Assembly: GCF_037076455.1 (NCBI RefSeq)
Contig: NZ_AP028679.1
Location: 1,875,501-1,939,500 of the forward strand
DNA from: Desulfoferula mesophila
GTDB lineage: Bacteria > Desulfobacterota > Desulfarculia > Desulfarculales > Desulfarculaceae
Direction of reading: 5' to 3'
Length of the DNA: 64,000 bases
Notes under the pieces: generated by a model
Told to the model about the DNA's origin: nothing
The model's database searches: none
The model's input: only the letters and a program-made list of their open reading frames with translations
Shown: in pieces, positions 8,235 to 16,864 of the stretch
Layout of the letters: each line of letters opens with the position of its first letter
Position numbering within the stretch: the stretch's first letter is position 1
Program-made: the position numbers and the translations under genes

Positions 8235-9437
8235 CTAGGCTTCGCGCTCGATGATGGTGGCCACGCCCTGGCCGCCGCCCACGCAGGCGTTGGCGCAGCC
8301 CCAGCGGGCGTCCTTGGCCTCCAGAATGCGGGCCAATGTGCCGATTAGCCGGTTGCCCGTGGCGCCCAGGGGATGGCCGATGGCCAGGCCGCCGCCCATC
8401 ACGTTGACCCGCTCGGGGTCCAGGCCCAACTCCTTGATGCAGTTGAGGGCCACGATGGCAAAGGCCTCGTTGATCTCCCAATAGTCGATGTCGCCGGGGG
8501 CCATGCCCAGCATCTTGAGGGCCTTGAGGCTGGCGGGCACCGGTCCCTGGCCCATGATGGTGGGGTCCACCCCGGCGAAGCCGATGGAGCGGATGGTGGC
8601 CAGGGGCTTGATGCCCTTGGCCAGGGCCCTTTCCTTGGACATGAGCAACAGGCCGGTGCCCGCCGCGTTCAGCGGCGAGCTGACCCCTGCGGTGATGACC
8701 CCGTCCTTCTTGAAGGCGGGCTTGAGCGAGGCCAGGCCTTCCAGGGTGGTGTCGCCGCGCACCGCCTGGTCTTGGGTCACGTTCATCACCGAGCCGTCGG
8801 CCTGGGGCGCCTCGATGGGCAGGATCTCGCCGTCGAAGAAACCGTCGGTCTGGGCCTGGGCCGCCAGGTGGTGGGAGCGAACCGCCCATTCGTCCATTTC
8901 CTGCTTGGTGCAGCCGGACTGGGCAAAGAGCTTTTCCGCGGTGAGGCCCATGTTCATGGCGCTCATCATGTCCCAGTGGCTATAGTCGGGGTTCAGGAAA
9001 AGGTTCAGGTTGGGCGCGGCCAGGCCCCGGTCCTTGGTGGTGCCGCCCATGGGCACCCGGGTCATGTGCTCCATGCCGCCCACCATGACCACATCGGCAA
9101 AGCCCTGGGCGATCTCCATGAAGCCGATGTGCACTCCGGCCATGGCCGAGCCACACTGCTGGTCCACGAACTTGGCGGCGATGGTTTCTGGCAGGTTGGC
9201 CAGGAAGATGGGAGTGCGTCCGCCATAGGTCCACTGCTCGCCCACCCCGGTGGCCGAACCCACGATGAAGTCGTCGATCTCCTCGGGAGCCACGCCGGAG
9301 CGCTTGATCAACTCGGGAAGCACCTGGGCCAGCAGCTCGTCGGCCCTGAGAGCGTGGAACCAGTCGCGGCCCGGGTCGTTGGGCCGGCAGCGCGATTGCG
9401 CCGTACGCAGGTAGCCGACGATAACCACTTCTTGCAT
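8235..9437 (-). CDS. fadA: Acetyl-CoA acyltransferase (thiolase)
   Basis: A 400-residue thiolase. The ATG at 9437 follows an AAGGAGAG ribosome site; the longer open frame is not used. Catalytic residues are visible: nucleophile Cys95 in QQCGSAMAG, the NEAFA segment, the His in GLAIGHPLGATG (about residue 356) and Cys385 in CVGGGQG. It cleaves 3-ketoacyl-CoA with CoA to give acetyl-CoA. Only 11 bases separate it from the upstream FadB-type gene, so the two form the two-component beta-oxidation complex. Confidence 0.94.
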   Translation of the reverse strand: MQEVVIVGYLRTAQSRCRPNDPGRDWFHALRADELLAQVLPELIKRSGVAPEEIDDFIVGSATGVGEQWTYGGRTPIFLANLPETIAAKFVDQQCGSAMAGVHIGFMEIAQGFADVVMVGGMEHMTRVPMGGTTKDRGLAAPNLNLFLNPDYSHWDMMSAMNMGLTAEKLFAQSGCTKQEMDEWAVRSHHLAAQAQTDGFFDGEILPIEAPQADGSVMNVTQDQAVRGDTTLEGLASLKPAFKKDGVITAGVSSPLNAAGTGLLLMSKERALAKGIKPLATIRSIGFAGVDPTIMGQGPVPASLKALKMLGMAPGDIDYWEINEAFAIVALNCIKELGLDPERVNVMGGGLAIGHPLGATGNRLIGTLARILEAKDARWGCANACVGGGQGVATIIEREA

Positions 9438-9448
9438 CGTCACTCTCC

Positions 9449-11578
9449 TTAATCCTGGTAAAAGGTTTGGCCCTGGGCGGCCATTTTTTTGATCAGCTCG
9501 GCCGGGGCGAAGCGCTCGCCGTAGGCGGCCTCCAGTTCCTGAAGCTTGGCCAGCACGTTGGCCAGGCCCCACTTGTCGGCGTAGCGCAGGATGCCGCCCC
9601 GGTAGGGCGGGAACCCGGTGCCGTAGATCATGGCCAAATCCATGTCCGCCGGCCGGTCGCAGATGCCTTCCTCGATCATCAGGGCCGCCTCGTTGATGCC
9701 GGTGGCCAGCATGGCGTCGATGATCTCCTGGCGGCTCATCTCCTTGGGTTGCACCTGGTTGGCGGCCAGGTAGTCGGCCACCACCTGGGCCAGGCGCGGG
9801 TTGGGCTTGGGCTCGCGTTCCGAGTAGTCGAAGTAGCCCCGCCCGGTCTTGCGGCCATAGTCGCCCAACTGGTAGATGGCTTCGGTGAGCGGATGCACGT
9901 TATAGCGCGAGCCCAGACGCTTGGCGAAGGTCTGGTTCACGTGGTAGTTGATGTCGATGCCGGTCAGGTCGGCCAGGGTGGCCGGGCCCATGGGCATGCC
10001 GAAGTCGCGCATGGCTTCTTCGATCTCCACCGGGTTGACCCCGTCGGCCATGAGGAACACCGAGCCGCCCATCAGCCCGCCCAGTTGGCGCGAGACGTAG
10101 AAGCCGGGGCCGTCGTTGACCACCACCGGCACCTTCTTGATGGTGCGGCCAAAAGCCACGCTGGTGGCCAGGGTCTGATCAGAGGTCTTGGCGGCGCAGA
10201 TGATCTCCAGCAGGGGCATGCGCTCGGCCGGGTTGAAGAAGTGCAACCCGATCATGCGGCCGGGATCGGCCAGCACCGTGGCCATCTCGGTGATGGGCAG
10301 GGCCGAGGTGTTGGTGGCGAATATCACCTCGGGACGGCAAATGCCCTCCAGCTTCTTCCAGATGTCCTGCTTCACCTCCATGTTTTCCACGACCGCTTCG
10401 ATCAGCAGATCCACCCCGGCCATGTCTTCCAGCTTGGTGGTGGTGCTGAGCTTTTGGCTGAGCAGGGCCTCCAGTTGCTCTGGCTTGATCTTTTTGGTCT
10501 TGAGCTTGAAGGCGAAGGTCTTCTTGATGGCGGCCAGGGCCTTTTCCAGGGCCTGATCATTGACCTCCCACAGCACCGCCTCCAGGCCGCTGGACAAGAG
10601 CAGATGCACGATGCTCGAGCCCATGACCCCGCCGCCCAGCATGCCCACCTTTTGTGGCTTGGCCGGGGTGAGGCCCTTGATGCGGGGCAGGCGACCGGCG
10701 GAGCGCTCGTTCAAGAAGATGCCGATGAGGTTTTTGGCCACGTCGGACACCAGGCAGTCTCCGAACAACTCCGCCTCGCGGGTGATGTCCGCCTGGAAGT
10801 CGGTGGTCAGGCCCTTTTCCACCGCCTCGATGATCTTGAAGGGGGCGATGTAACCCTTGGCCTTGGGTGCGGTCTGGGCCTTGATGAAGTTGATCAGGTG
10901 TTTTTTTTCGCTGGCGCTGGGCAGGCGGTCGAAACGGCGGCTGGCCCGGCGGCTGTGGTGACTCAGCAGGCCCTTCTGGAAGTTGGCCGCCGCGGCCAGG
11001 GCCGTTTCGCGCAGCTTGTCCAGGGGGGCCAGCTCGTCCACCAGGCCCAGGGACCAGGCCTTTTGGGCCTTGATGAACTTACCGGTGAGCATGAGGTCCA
11101 GGGCGTCGGGCAGGCCGATGACCCGGGGCATGCGCTGGGTGCCGGCGCTGCCGGGCAGCAGGCCCAGCTTGACCTCGGGCAGGCCCAGGCTCACCCCCTG
11201 GGCGGCCACGCGGTAGTGGCAGGCCAGGGCGATCTCCATGCCCCCGCCCAGGCAGTTGCCGTTGATGGCCGCGATGATTGGCTTGGGCGAGGCCTCCAGG
11301 CCGTTGAGCCAGGCGTGCACGTCCATGAGCTTGGCCACGAAGGGGGCCTTTTCGGTCACGGTGAGCAACTGGGTCACGTCGGCCCCTGCCACGAAGTTCT
11401 TGCCGGTTCCGGTGAGGATGATCACCTTAACCGCCGGGTCTTCCACCGCCTCCAGGGTGGCCTGCTTCAACTCCAGGATGAAGTGCTCGGACATTTGGTT
11501 GACCGGGGGGTTGTCCATCTGGATGATCAGCACCCCGTCCTGCAACTCCATCTTCACCGTCTTGTAGTCCGTGTTCAT
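9449..11578 (-). CDS. fadB: Bifunctional enoyl-CoA hydratase / 3-hydroxyacyl-CoA dehydrogenase
   Basis: A 709-residue fusion in FadB/FadJ order. The N-terminal crotonase domain (about 1-190) has GTGKNFVAGADV, the oxyanion-hole segment GNCLGGGMEIALAC and LLPGSAGTQRMPR. The Rossmann domain starts with GMLGGGVMGSS at about residue 313 and is followed by LHFFNPAERMPLLE. The C-terminal helical domain has NDGPGFYVSRQ and a second dehydrogenase-like repeat. It hydrates 2-enoyl-CoA and oxidises the product with NAD. It is the first gene of the two-gene operon with thiolase, with a TATAAT promoter and the shared 28-bp motif upstream. Confidence 0.95.
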   Translation of the reverse strand: MNTDYKTVKMELQDGVLIIQMDNPPVNQMSEHFILELKQATLEAVEDPAVKVIILTGTGKNFVAGADVTQLLTVTEKAPFVAKLMDVHAWLNGLEASPKPIIAAINGNCLGGGMEIALACHYRVAAQGVSLGLPEVKLGLLPGSAGTQRMPRVIGLPDALDLMLTGKFIKAQKAWSLGLVDELAPLDKLRETALAAAANFQKGLLSHHSRRASRRFDRLPSASEKKHLINFIKAQTAPKAKGYIAPFKIIEAVEKGLTTDFQADITREAELFGDCLVSDVAKNLIGIFLNERSAGRLPRIKGLTPAKPQKVGMLGGGVMGSSIVHLLLSSGLEAVLWEVNDQALEKALAAIKKTFAFKLKTKKIKPEQLEALLSQKLSTTTKLEDMAGVDLLIEAVVENMEVKQDIWKKLEGICRPEVIFATNTSALPITEMATVLADPGRMIGLHFFNPAERMPLLEIICAAKTSDQTLATSVAFGRTIKKVPVVVNDGPGFYVSRQLGGLMGGSVFLMADGVNPVEIEEAMRDFGMPMGPATLADLTGIDINYHVNQTFAKRLGSRYNVHPLTEAIYQLGDYGRKTGRGYFDYSEREPKPNPRLAQVVADYLAANQVQPKEMSRQEIIDAMLATGINEAALMIEEGICDRPADMDLAMIYGTGFPPYRGGILRYADKWGLANVLAKLQELEAAYGERFAPAELIKKMAAQGQTFYQD

Positions 11579-11721
11579 AGCCCTCTCCCTGAATCCCCAA
11601 AATCGCCGTCACCCGACCGGTGTCATTGGGCGGGCATGGTCGCCTGCCCAGGCTGGTAACGCCGTTAATATGCTGGTAAATAACGTATTGCGTTGCTCTT
11701 CACTAAACTTGCAACACACAG

Positions 11722-11750
11722 ATTATACAAGAAAAGCCATAACTCAATGC
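11722..11750 (-). promoter_or_regulatory. Probable sigma70 promoter of fadB-fadA
   Basis: On the minus strand a perfect TATAAT lies at 11727-11722, with TTGCAT about 19 bases upstream (11752-11747). The start is about 140 bases before the fadB ATG. The shared regulatory motif at 11755-11782 abuts the -35 region. Confidence 0.6.
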
Positions 11751-11754
11751 AAGT

Positions 11755-11782
11755 AAAAAATGAACGTTGGTTCGGAAAAAGG
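11755..11782 (-). promoter_or_regulatory. 28-bp motif upstream of fadB, shared with the etfBA upstream region
   Basis: A6, then TGAACGTTGGTTCG, then GAAAAAGG. It matches 1109-1136 at 24 of 28 positions, in the same orientation to the downstream gene. Here it lies immediately upstream of the -35 region, suggesting an activator or an upstream operator. Confidence 0.6.
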
Positions 11783-11822
11783 GATAAGGCGATGAGCGTG
11801 GCGCGGCAAAGGAGGGTGCGGT

Positions 11823-12512
11823 TCAGTTGCTTGGTTTTTCTTCCAGGTATTGCCGCGCGTACTTGCGGTAGAGGTGATAGAAGAGCACGCCCATGATCTC
11901 GTGGCCTCTAAGAGCCAATTCTTCCCGCTCGGCCTGTTTCATGCCCACCGTGGCTCGCCGGAAATCCTCGATCAAATCCTTGGCCACGTTTTTGAAAGTG
12001 TTGGCCAGCATGGGCAGGGTGACCTCGGGCTGGAAGTTCCTGGAGCGGTTGATGCCCAGCTTGGCCATGTTGACCATGACCTTGCCGATGATGATGTCGT
12101 CTTGGGAATAGACGTTCTCGCCGTTTTCTTCCTTTGGGCTGATGAGCTGCCACTCCTTGAGGATGGGCAGCCAGCGGGCGGCCAGGCTGGTGGCCTTGAG
12201 AAAAGCCTGGTCGCCCACCACTCCGGTGCCCAGGTAGTGCTCCATGGGGCGGAAGTATTCGGTGCGCAGCTTGAGCATGGCCATTTTGCTGGCGCTGCGG
12301 TTTTCCCACATGATCTTCTTGATGGTGGGCAGGGGCAGGAAAAAGTCGTTTTGCAGCTCCTTGATGAGCCGTATGCGTTCCACGTAGCTTTCGTCGTAGT
12401 CGGCGGAATTGGAGCCCAGCTTGCGGGGCTTGGGCAAGAGACCGGATCTTATATAGTAGTGAATGGTCTGCTTGGGCACGTCGGTGCGCCTGGCCAGTTC
12501 GCTGATTTTCAT
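11823..12512 (-). CDS. MerR family transcriptional regulator
   Basis: A 229-residue protein. The ATG at 12512 starts the winged-helix MKISELARRTDVPKQTIHYYIRSG and has an AGGGGG ribosome site. The N-terminal 70 residues are a MerR helix-turn-helix (IHYYIRSGLLPKP, then a DYDESYVERI wing). The roughly 150-residue effector domain lacks the metal-binding cysteine pattern of classical MerR. MerR regulators of this architecture control acyl-CoA degradation genes in Proteobacteria. It stands directly upstream of the fadB-fadA operon on the same strand, so it is a candidate regulator of that operon. Confidence 0.88.
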   Translation of the reverse strand: MKISELARRTDVPKQTIHYYIRSGLLPKPRKLGSNSADYDESYVERIRLIKELQNDFFLPLPTIKKIMWENRSASKMAMLKLRTEYFRPMEHYLGTGVVGDQAFLKATSLAARWLPILKEWQLISPKEENGENVYSQDDIIIGKVMVNMAKLGINRSRNFQPEVTLPMLANTFKNVAKDLIEDFRRATVGMKQAEREELALRGHEIMGVLFYHLYRKYARQYLEEKPSN

Positions 12513-13465
12513 CTCCCCCTTGCCTCCCCAGCCAAGGTTTAGGCCGCGCTCAAATTTTACATGAACCAAGATGAATCATGCTCAACGGCCGGATACCCTT
12601 TTACACCATCGAGCCTCACCCCCCAAGCGCTCAAATTCTTTCCGGGCCGATTCGGTTCTTCAGGAGGTTATCGCTGCACTCCGCCGGACGCATCAACATG
12701 GTGTAGACAAACTATATAATGCTCTCATAATGTGAATAAATTGGCAAGATATCTTTAGGTTAATACTATATTAAATAATATTAACGAATAGCTTGACTAA
12801 ACGTTTAGTGGAAATATACAGTATACGCTGAAAAGACGAGGTTGGGCGGCGGGCGACCCCGACATGAAGGAGCGCAGCCCAGGACAGCCGGCAATGAGTC
12901 TTTCCAGCGCGGCTGGGCTCTCGTCTAGGGGTGAGCGGGGCGCTTGTAGCAAATGAATTGCCGTTGTCCCTAACGCCCATATCGCCGCATGCAAACAGGA
13001 AGGGTTTAATGCCATAATGGCTTGGACCGTTTTCAATAATCTACTTCCTAGCATCTTGACACCTGCACAATATCAGCCATTGCCGCGAAGAAGGCAACGG
13101 CTCGAATCCAACTAGGTAGCATCAGGAATTTGACCGGCCGATGCATCACCGGCCGCCCAAGTATCGATAAATCAGCCTAGCGCGCCGTTGGCGGCGCCCA
13201 CGGCTTGGCGGATATTGAGGCCCACCCACGGCCCCTCCGCGCCACATCTTGCGCTGCACTCTGAACCGCGGACAACTTGATTGCCAGCTTGACTGGGGAG
13301 GATCACGCCGGAGCACGACTGAGCCGACGCGCCAAGCCTTACGCCGGGCAAGAGCTTAGGGCCCATGGCCCCAACCCGAGCAGGGAAATCCGGCCACGTC
13401 CGGATCGCGGGCAGGAAACCTGCCATGGCGAACGGCTTGGCCCAAACGTAAAAGGGGAGGGAAGT
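12513..13465. other. Long non-coding region upstream of the LIV transporter operon
   Basis: About 950 bases without a convincing gene. The first part is the MerR promoter region. Positions 12700-12830 are AT-rich against the GC-rich surroundings and contain a promoter with a perfect palindrome (12793-12820). The remaining roughly 640 bases before livK contain no ORF with recognisable protein features, so they may be a long 5' leader or decayed sequence. Confidence 0.6.
12793..12820 (+). promoter_or_regulatory. Promoter with embedded operator palindrome
   Basis: TTGACT (12793-12798) and TATACA (12815-12820) are spaced by 16 bases. The spacer and part of the -35 form a perfect 14-bp palindrome, ACTAAACGTTTAGT (12796-12809). 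Its placement between -35 and -10 is typical for repression by a TetR-type dimer. The next plus-strand gene is livK, about 640 bases downstream. Confidence 0.65.
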
Positions 13466-14752
13466 ATGATGCAGTTTTTGGGCAAAGTAGGAGCAGTGCT
13501 GCTGGGGCTGGCCTTGGTCCTGGCCGTGTGCCTGCCGGTGGGCGCGGTGGAGCCCATCAAGATAGGCGTGCTGGGGCCCATGTCCTTCACCCAGGGCGAG
13601 GGCCACTGGAACGGGGCCTCCATGGCCGCCGATGAGATCAACAAGGCCGGCGGCATCAAGGTGGGCGCCCAGGCGAGGCCCATCGAGCTGGTCAAGGTGG
13701 ACACCAACGAGTTCCTGAGCGTTCCCGACGCCACCAACGCCATCGAAATGGCCATCAGCCGCTATAACGTGGACTTTTTGGTGGGCGGCTTCCGCACCGA
13801 GGCGGTGATGGTGATGCAGGACATCGCCATGGACGCCAAGAAGATCTTCATCGGCTGCGGCGCGGCCCACCCCGAGCTTTGCACCAAGGTGACCAAGGAT
13901 TACGACCGCTACAAGTATTGGTTCCGCCTGACCCCCATCAACTCCAAGTTCCTGGGCAAGGTGGACTTCATCCTGCTGGGCACGGTCGGGGCCATCATGA
14001 AAAAGACCCTGGGCATCGAAAAGATCAAGGTGGCCATCGTGGCCGAAAAGGCTGCCTGGGCCGACCCCATCGTGGGCATCGCCCAGAAGCTGCTGCCGGC
14101 CAAGATGGGCATGGAAGTGGTGGGCGTGTGGCGTCCCTCGCCGGTGGCCAAGGACTGCACCGCCGAGTTGGCCGCCATCCAGCGGGCCGGGGCCCACATC
14201 GTGTTCACCACCTTCTCCTCCTCGGTGGGCCTGACCTTTGCCAAGCAGATGGGCGAGCTCAAGGTCCCGGCGGTGGCGGTGGGCATCAACGTGGAGTCCC
14301 AGAAGTCCGGCTTCTGGGAGGCCACTGGCGGCAACGGCAACTACGCGGTGACCATCAACACCTACGCCCGGGTGGAGATCACCCCCAAGACCATTCCCTT
14401 CTACGACAAGTACGTGAAGCTCTACAAGGAGGCGCCCAACTACACCGCCGGCACCTATGACGCCCTGTACATCCTCAAGGAGGCGGTGGAAAAGGCCGGC
14501 AGCGTCAACTCCGACAAGGTGCTGCCCTTCCTGGAGAAGACCGACTACATCGACACCGCGGGCCGCGTGGTGTTCGACAAGTCCCACGACGTCACCTGGG
14601 GTCCCGAGTACGTCACCTCCATCGGCACCCAGTGGCAGGATGGCAAGATCCAGTGTATCTGGCCCTATCACTGGGAGAAAGTGTTCTACAAGGGCACCGT
14701 GCCCTTTAAGATGCCTCCCTGGGTCGTGGAATATTACAAGAAGAAAAAGTAA
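13466..14752 (+). CDS. LIV-type ABC transporter periplasmic substrate-binding protein
   Basis: A 428-residue protein starting at the ATG at 13466 behind AAAGGGGAGG. A signal peptide (basic Lys, hydrophobic core VGAVLLGLALVLAVCL, likely cleavage after VGA near residue 27) precedes the mature start VEPIKIGVLGPMSFTQGEG. Periplasmic binding fold type I segments follow, including VDFLVGGFRTEAVMVMQD and AGTYDALYILKEAVEKAG. It captures the substrate outside the membrane and delivers it to LivH/LivM. Operon partners include an acyl-CoA ligase and an acyl-CoA dehydrogenase, so the ligand is more likely a carboxylic acid than an amino acid. Confidence 0.93.
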   Translation: MMQFLGKVGAVLLGLALVLAVCLPVGAVEPIKIGVLGPMSFTQGEGHWNGASMAADEINKAGGIKVGAQARPIELVKVDTNEFLSVPDATNAIEMAISRYNVDFLVGGFRTEAVMVMQDIAMDAKKIFIGCGAAHPELCTKVTKDYDRYKYWFRLTPINSKFLGKVDFILLGTVGAIMKKTLGIEKIKVAIVAEKAAWADPIVGIAQKLLPAKMGMEVVGVWRPSPVAKDCTAELAAIQRAGAHIVFTTFSSSVGLTFAKQMGELKVPAVAVGINVESQKSGFWEATGGNGNYAVTINTYARVEITPKTIPFYDKYVKLYKEAPNYTAGTYDALYILKEAVEKAGSVNSDKVLPFLEKTDYIDTAGRVVFDKSHDVTWGPEYVTSIGTQWQDGKIQCIWPYHWEKVFYKGTVPFKMPPWVVEYYKKKK

Positions 14753-14764
14753 CCCCTGGCCTTT

Positions 14765-14797
14765 CGCCGCTCGCGGGAGCCCGTCCCGCGGGCGGCG
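14765..14797 (+). promoter_or_regulatory. GC-rich hairpin between binding-protein and permease genes
   Basis: A 14-bp stem (14765-14778 with 14784-14797, one U-G pair) around a 5-base loop, with no T run after it. It probably stabilises the upstream mRNA segment so that the binding protein is made in excess over the permease. Confidence 0.65.
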
Positions 14798-14885
14798 CCA
14801 GGCCTGACCCGCCAACCCCGGGCGCGCGGCCTCCGGGACGCGCCCGACGTCCAAGCTTATCGCCAATCGCACGCTGGGTGGACGC

Positions 14886-15755
14886 ATGATTATCGACATC
14901 ATCATCGACGGCTTGATCAAGGGCAGTGTTTACGCCTTGCTGGCCATCGGGTTTTCTCTGGTGCTGGGCGTGGCGCGCATCATCAACATCGCCCACACCG
15001 CCCTGTACATGACCGCCGCCTACTTCATCTACATCGGCACCAAGTTGATGGGCCTGCCCGCCCCGGTGGCCATGCTGGCCGCCATCATGCTCACCGTGGT
15101 GCTGGGACTGCTGATCTACAACTTTTTCATCCGGCCCATCCAGGAGCACGAGGCGGCGGTGCTCATCGCCACCATCGCCGTGGCCATGATGATCCAGGAG
15201 GTCTTTTTGATGACCTTCGGCGGCCACTATCTGGGCGTGAGTCCCCTGATAGACGGCTACGCCACCTTCCTGGGGGTCAAGGTCACCTACCAGCATCTGC
15301 TGGCCCTGGGTCTGGCCCTGGTGGTGCTGTTGGCCACCCGGCTCTTTTTGCAAAAGACCCGCCTGGGCCTGGCCATACGCTCCACCGCCCAGGACCGGGA
15401 GGTGGCCAACCTCATGGGCATGAACGTTACCCGGGTGGCCATGGGCACCATGGCCGTTTCGGTGGGCATGGCCGCCATCACCGGGGCCATCGTGGTTCCC
15501 TTGGTCACCGTGGAACCCACCATGTGGATGCACCCCTTGATCATGATGCTGGCCATCGTGGTCTTGGGCGGCCTGGGCAGCATCGAGGGCAGCTTCGTGG
15601 GGGCCTTCATCCTGGGCTTCGCCGAATCCCTGGTGGTGTTCCTGGTGCCCATGGGCTCGTTTCTCAAGGACTCGGTGGCCCTGTCCATCATGATTCTGGT
15701 GCTGCTGATCCGCCCCGAGGGCCTGTTCGGGGTTTCCTTCGAGGAGGAGCGATAG
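14886..15755 (+). CDS. LIV-type ABC transporter permease, LivH-like
   Basis: A 289-residue integral membrane protein with about eight hydrophobic segments. It starts MIIDIIIDGLIKGSVYALLA and has the LivH-type GFSLVLGVARIINIAHTAL near the N-terminus. The LivH-like coupling region includes TRLGLAIRSTAQDREVANLMG and VLGGLGSIEGSFVGA. It pairs with the LivM-like product of the next gene (1-base gap) to form the translocation channel. Confidence 0.93.
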   Translation: MIIDIIIDGLIKGSVYALLAIGFSLVLGVARIINIAHTALYMTAAYFIYIGTKLMGLPAPVAMLAAIMLTVVLGLLIYNFFIRPIQEHEAAVLIATIAVAMMIQEVFLMTFGGHYLGVSPLIDGYATFLGVKVTYQHLLALGLALVVLLATRLFLQKTRLGLAIRSTAQDREVANLMGMNVTRVAMGTMAVSVGMAAITGAIVVPLVTVEPTMWMHPLIMMLAIVVLGGLGSIEGSFVGAFILGFAESLVVFLVPMGSFLKDSVALSIMILVLLIRPEGLFGVSFEEER

Positions 15756-15756
15756 C

Positions 15757-16818
15757 ATGGGCCTGGTGGGCATGTATTTTCGCAGAACCATGGGCATCCT
15801 GCGCAAAGAGGTGCTGGTGCTGCCCAGCCGCGTGGCGGTGCTGGTTTTCATCGTGGCCCTCATGGCCCTGCCGATCTTCACCCAGGACTACTACTTCCTG
15901 CGGGTGATGATCCTTACCTCCATCTTCGCCATCTTCGCGGCGAGTTGGGACTTGCTCTCGGGTTTCACCGGGCAGATGAACTTCGGCCACGCCCTGTTCT
16001 TCGGGGTGGCCTCTTATGCCACCGCCCTGTTGAACCTGAAGCTGGGCCTGCCGCCGTATTTCTCCATCCCCCTGGGGGCGGTGGGCGGAGTGCTGGCCGG
16101 CTTGGTGGTGGGCATCCCTTGCCTCAGGCTCAAGGGCTCCTACCTGGCCCTGACCACCTTGGCCTTTCCCATAATCCTCACCGGCATAGTCTTCGCCATT
16201 CCCGACATCACCGGCGGCGAGTTGGGCCTGTCCGGGTTGTCGCGCCTTACCGGCTCGCGGGTGCTGGACTACTACCTGGCCAGCGGCCTGATGCTTTTGC
16301 TGGGCTTTGCCATGTGGAAGATCACCGACTCCAAGACCGGCATCATCCTGCACGCCATCCGCGAAGACGAGCTGGCGGTGAGAACCGCTGGCATCAACAC
16401 CACCCGCTACAAGCTACTGGCCTTTTGTCTGAGCGGGTTTTTCGCCGGGGTGGCCGGCGGGCTCTACGCCCATTTCATGCGCCTGGCCGGGCCTTCGGGC
16501 CTGGAGGTGGGGCTGTCCTTCCAGGTCATCATCTGGGCGGTGTTCGGCGGCATGGTCACCATCTACGGCCCCATCGCGGGGGTGTTCATCCTCTATCCGC
16601 TGATGGAGGTGCTGCGCGTGGTCCTGGACCAGTTCCCCAGCCTGCCCGAGATACGCATGTTCATTTTCGCGGGCCTGGTTCTGCTGACCCTGTTGTTCAT
16701 GCCCGAGGGGCTCATCCCCTGGGTGCGCGACAAGATAGAGGTCGAGTGCCCCCGCTGCAAGGTGCGCAACGTTCTCGGCCGGCAACGCTGCCGCGTGTGC
16801 GACGCCGAGTTGGATTGA
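15757..16818 (+). CDS. LIV-type ABC transporter permease, LivM-like, with a C-terminal zinc-ribbon tail
   Basis: A 353-residue membrane protein with the LivM signatures WDLLSGFTGQMNFGHALFFG, GIPCLRLKGSYLALTTLAFP and AIREDELAVRTAGINTTRYK, and PEGLIPW at the end of the last membrane segment. Beyond that the chain does not stop but carries a roughly 25-residue cytoplasmic tail with two CxxC pairs (C331/C334 and C345/C348), a compact zinc-ribbon pattern not normally present in LivM. The ATG at 15757 is one base after the livH stop. The tail may sense metal or redox state, or contact the ATPases; this is inference. Confidence 0.92.
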   Translation: MGLVGMYFRRTMGILRKEVLVLPSRVAVLVFIVALMALPIFTQDYYFLRVMILTSIFAIFAASWDLLSGFTGQMNFGHALFFGVASYATALLNLKLGLPPYFSIPLGAVGGVLAGLVVGIPCLRLKGSYLALTTLAFPIILTGIVFAIPDITGGELGLSGLSRLTGSRVLDYYLASGLMLLLGFAMWKITDSKTGIILHAIREDELAVRTAGINTTRYKLLAFCLSGFFAGVAGGLYAHFMRLAGPSGLEVGLSFQVIIWAVFGGMVTIYGPIAGVFILYPLMEVLRVVLDQFPSLPEIRMFIFAGLVLLTLLFMPEGLIPWVRDKIEVECPRCKVRNVLGRQRCRVCDAELD

Positions 16819-16864
16819 GCCAAGGCAGGTCCTTTTTTCCAAGCAACTTGTGAGGTGAAATAGC

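Noticed and set aside
9467-11659. A 730-residue plus-strand ORF opposite fadB
   Set aside because: Its His/Gln/Gly-rich product is the typical shadow of a GC-rich gene on the other strand, and fadB has full family motifs.
12771-13054. Short minus-strand ORFs in the region upstream of the LIV operon
   Set aside because: Their products have no recognisable motif and run across the promoter palindrome.
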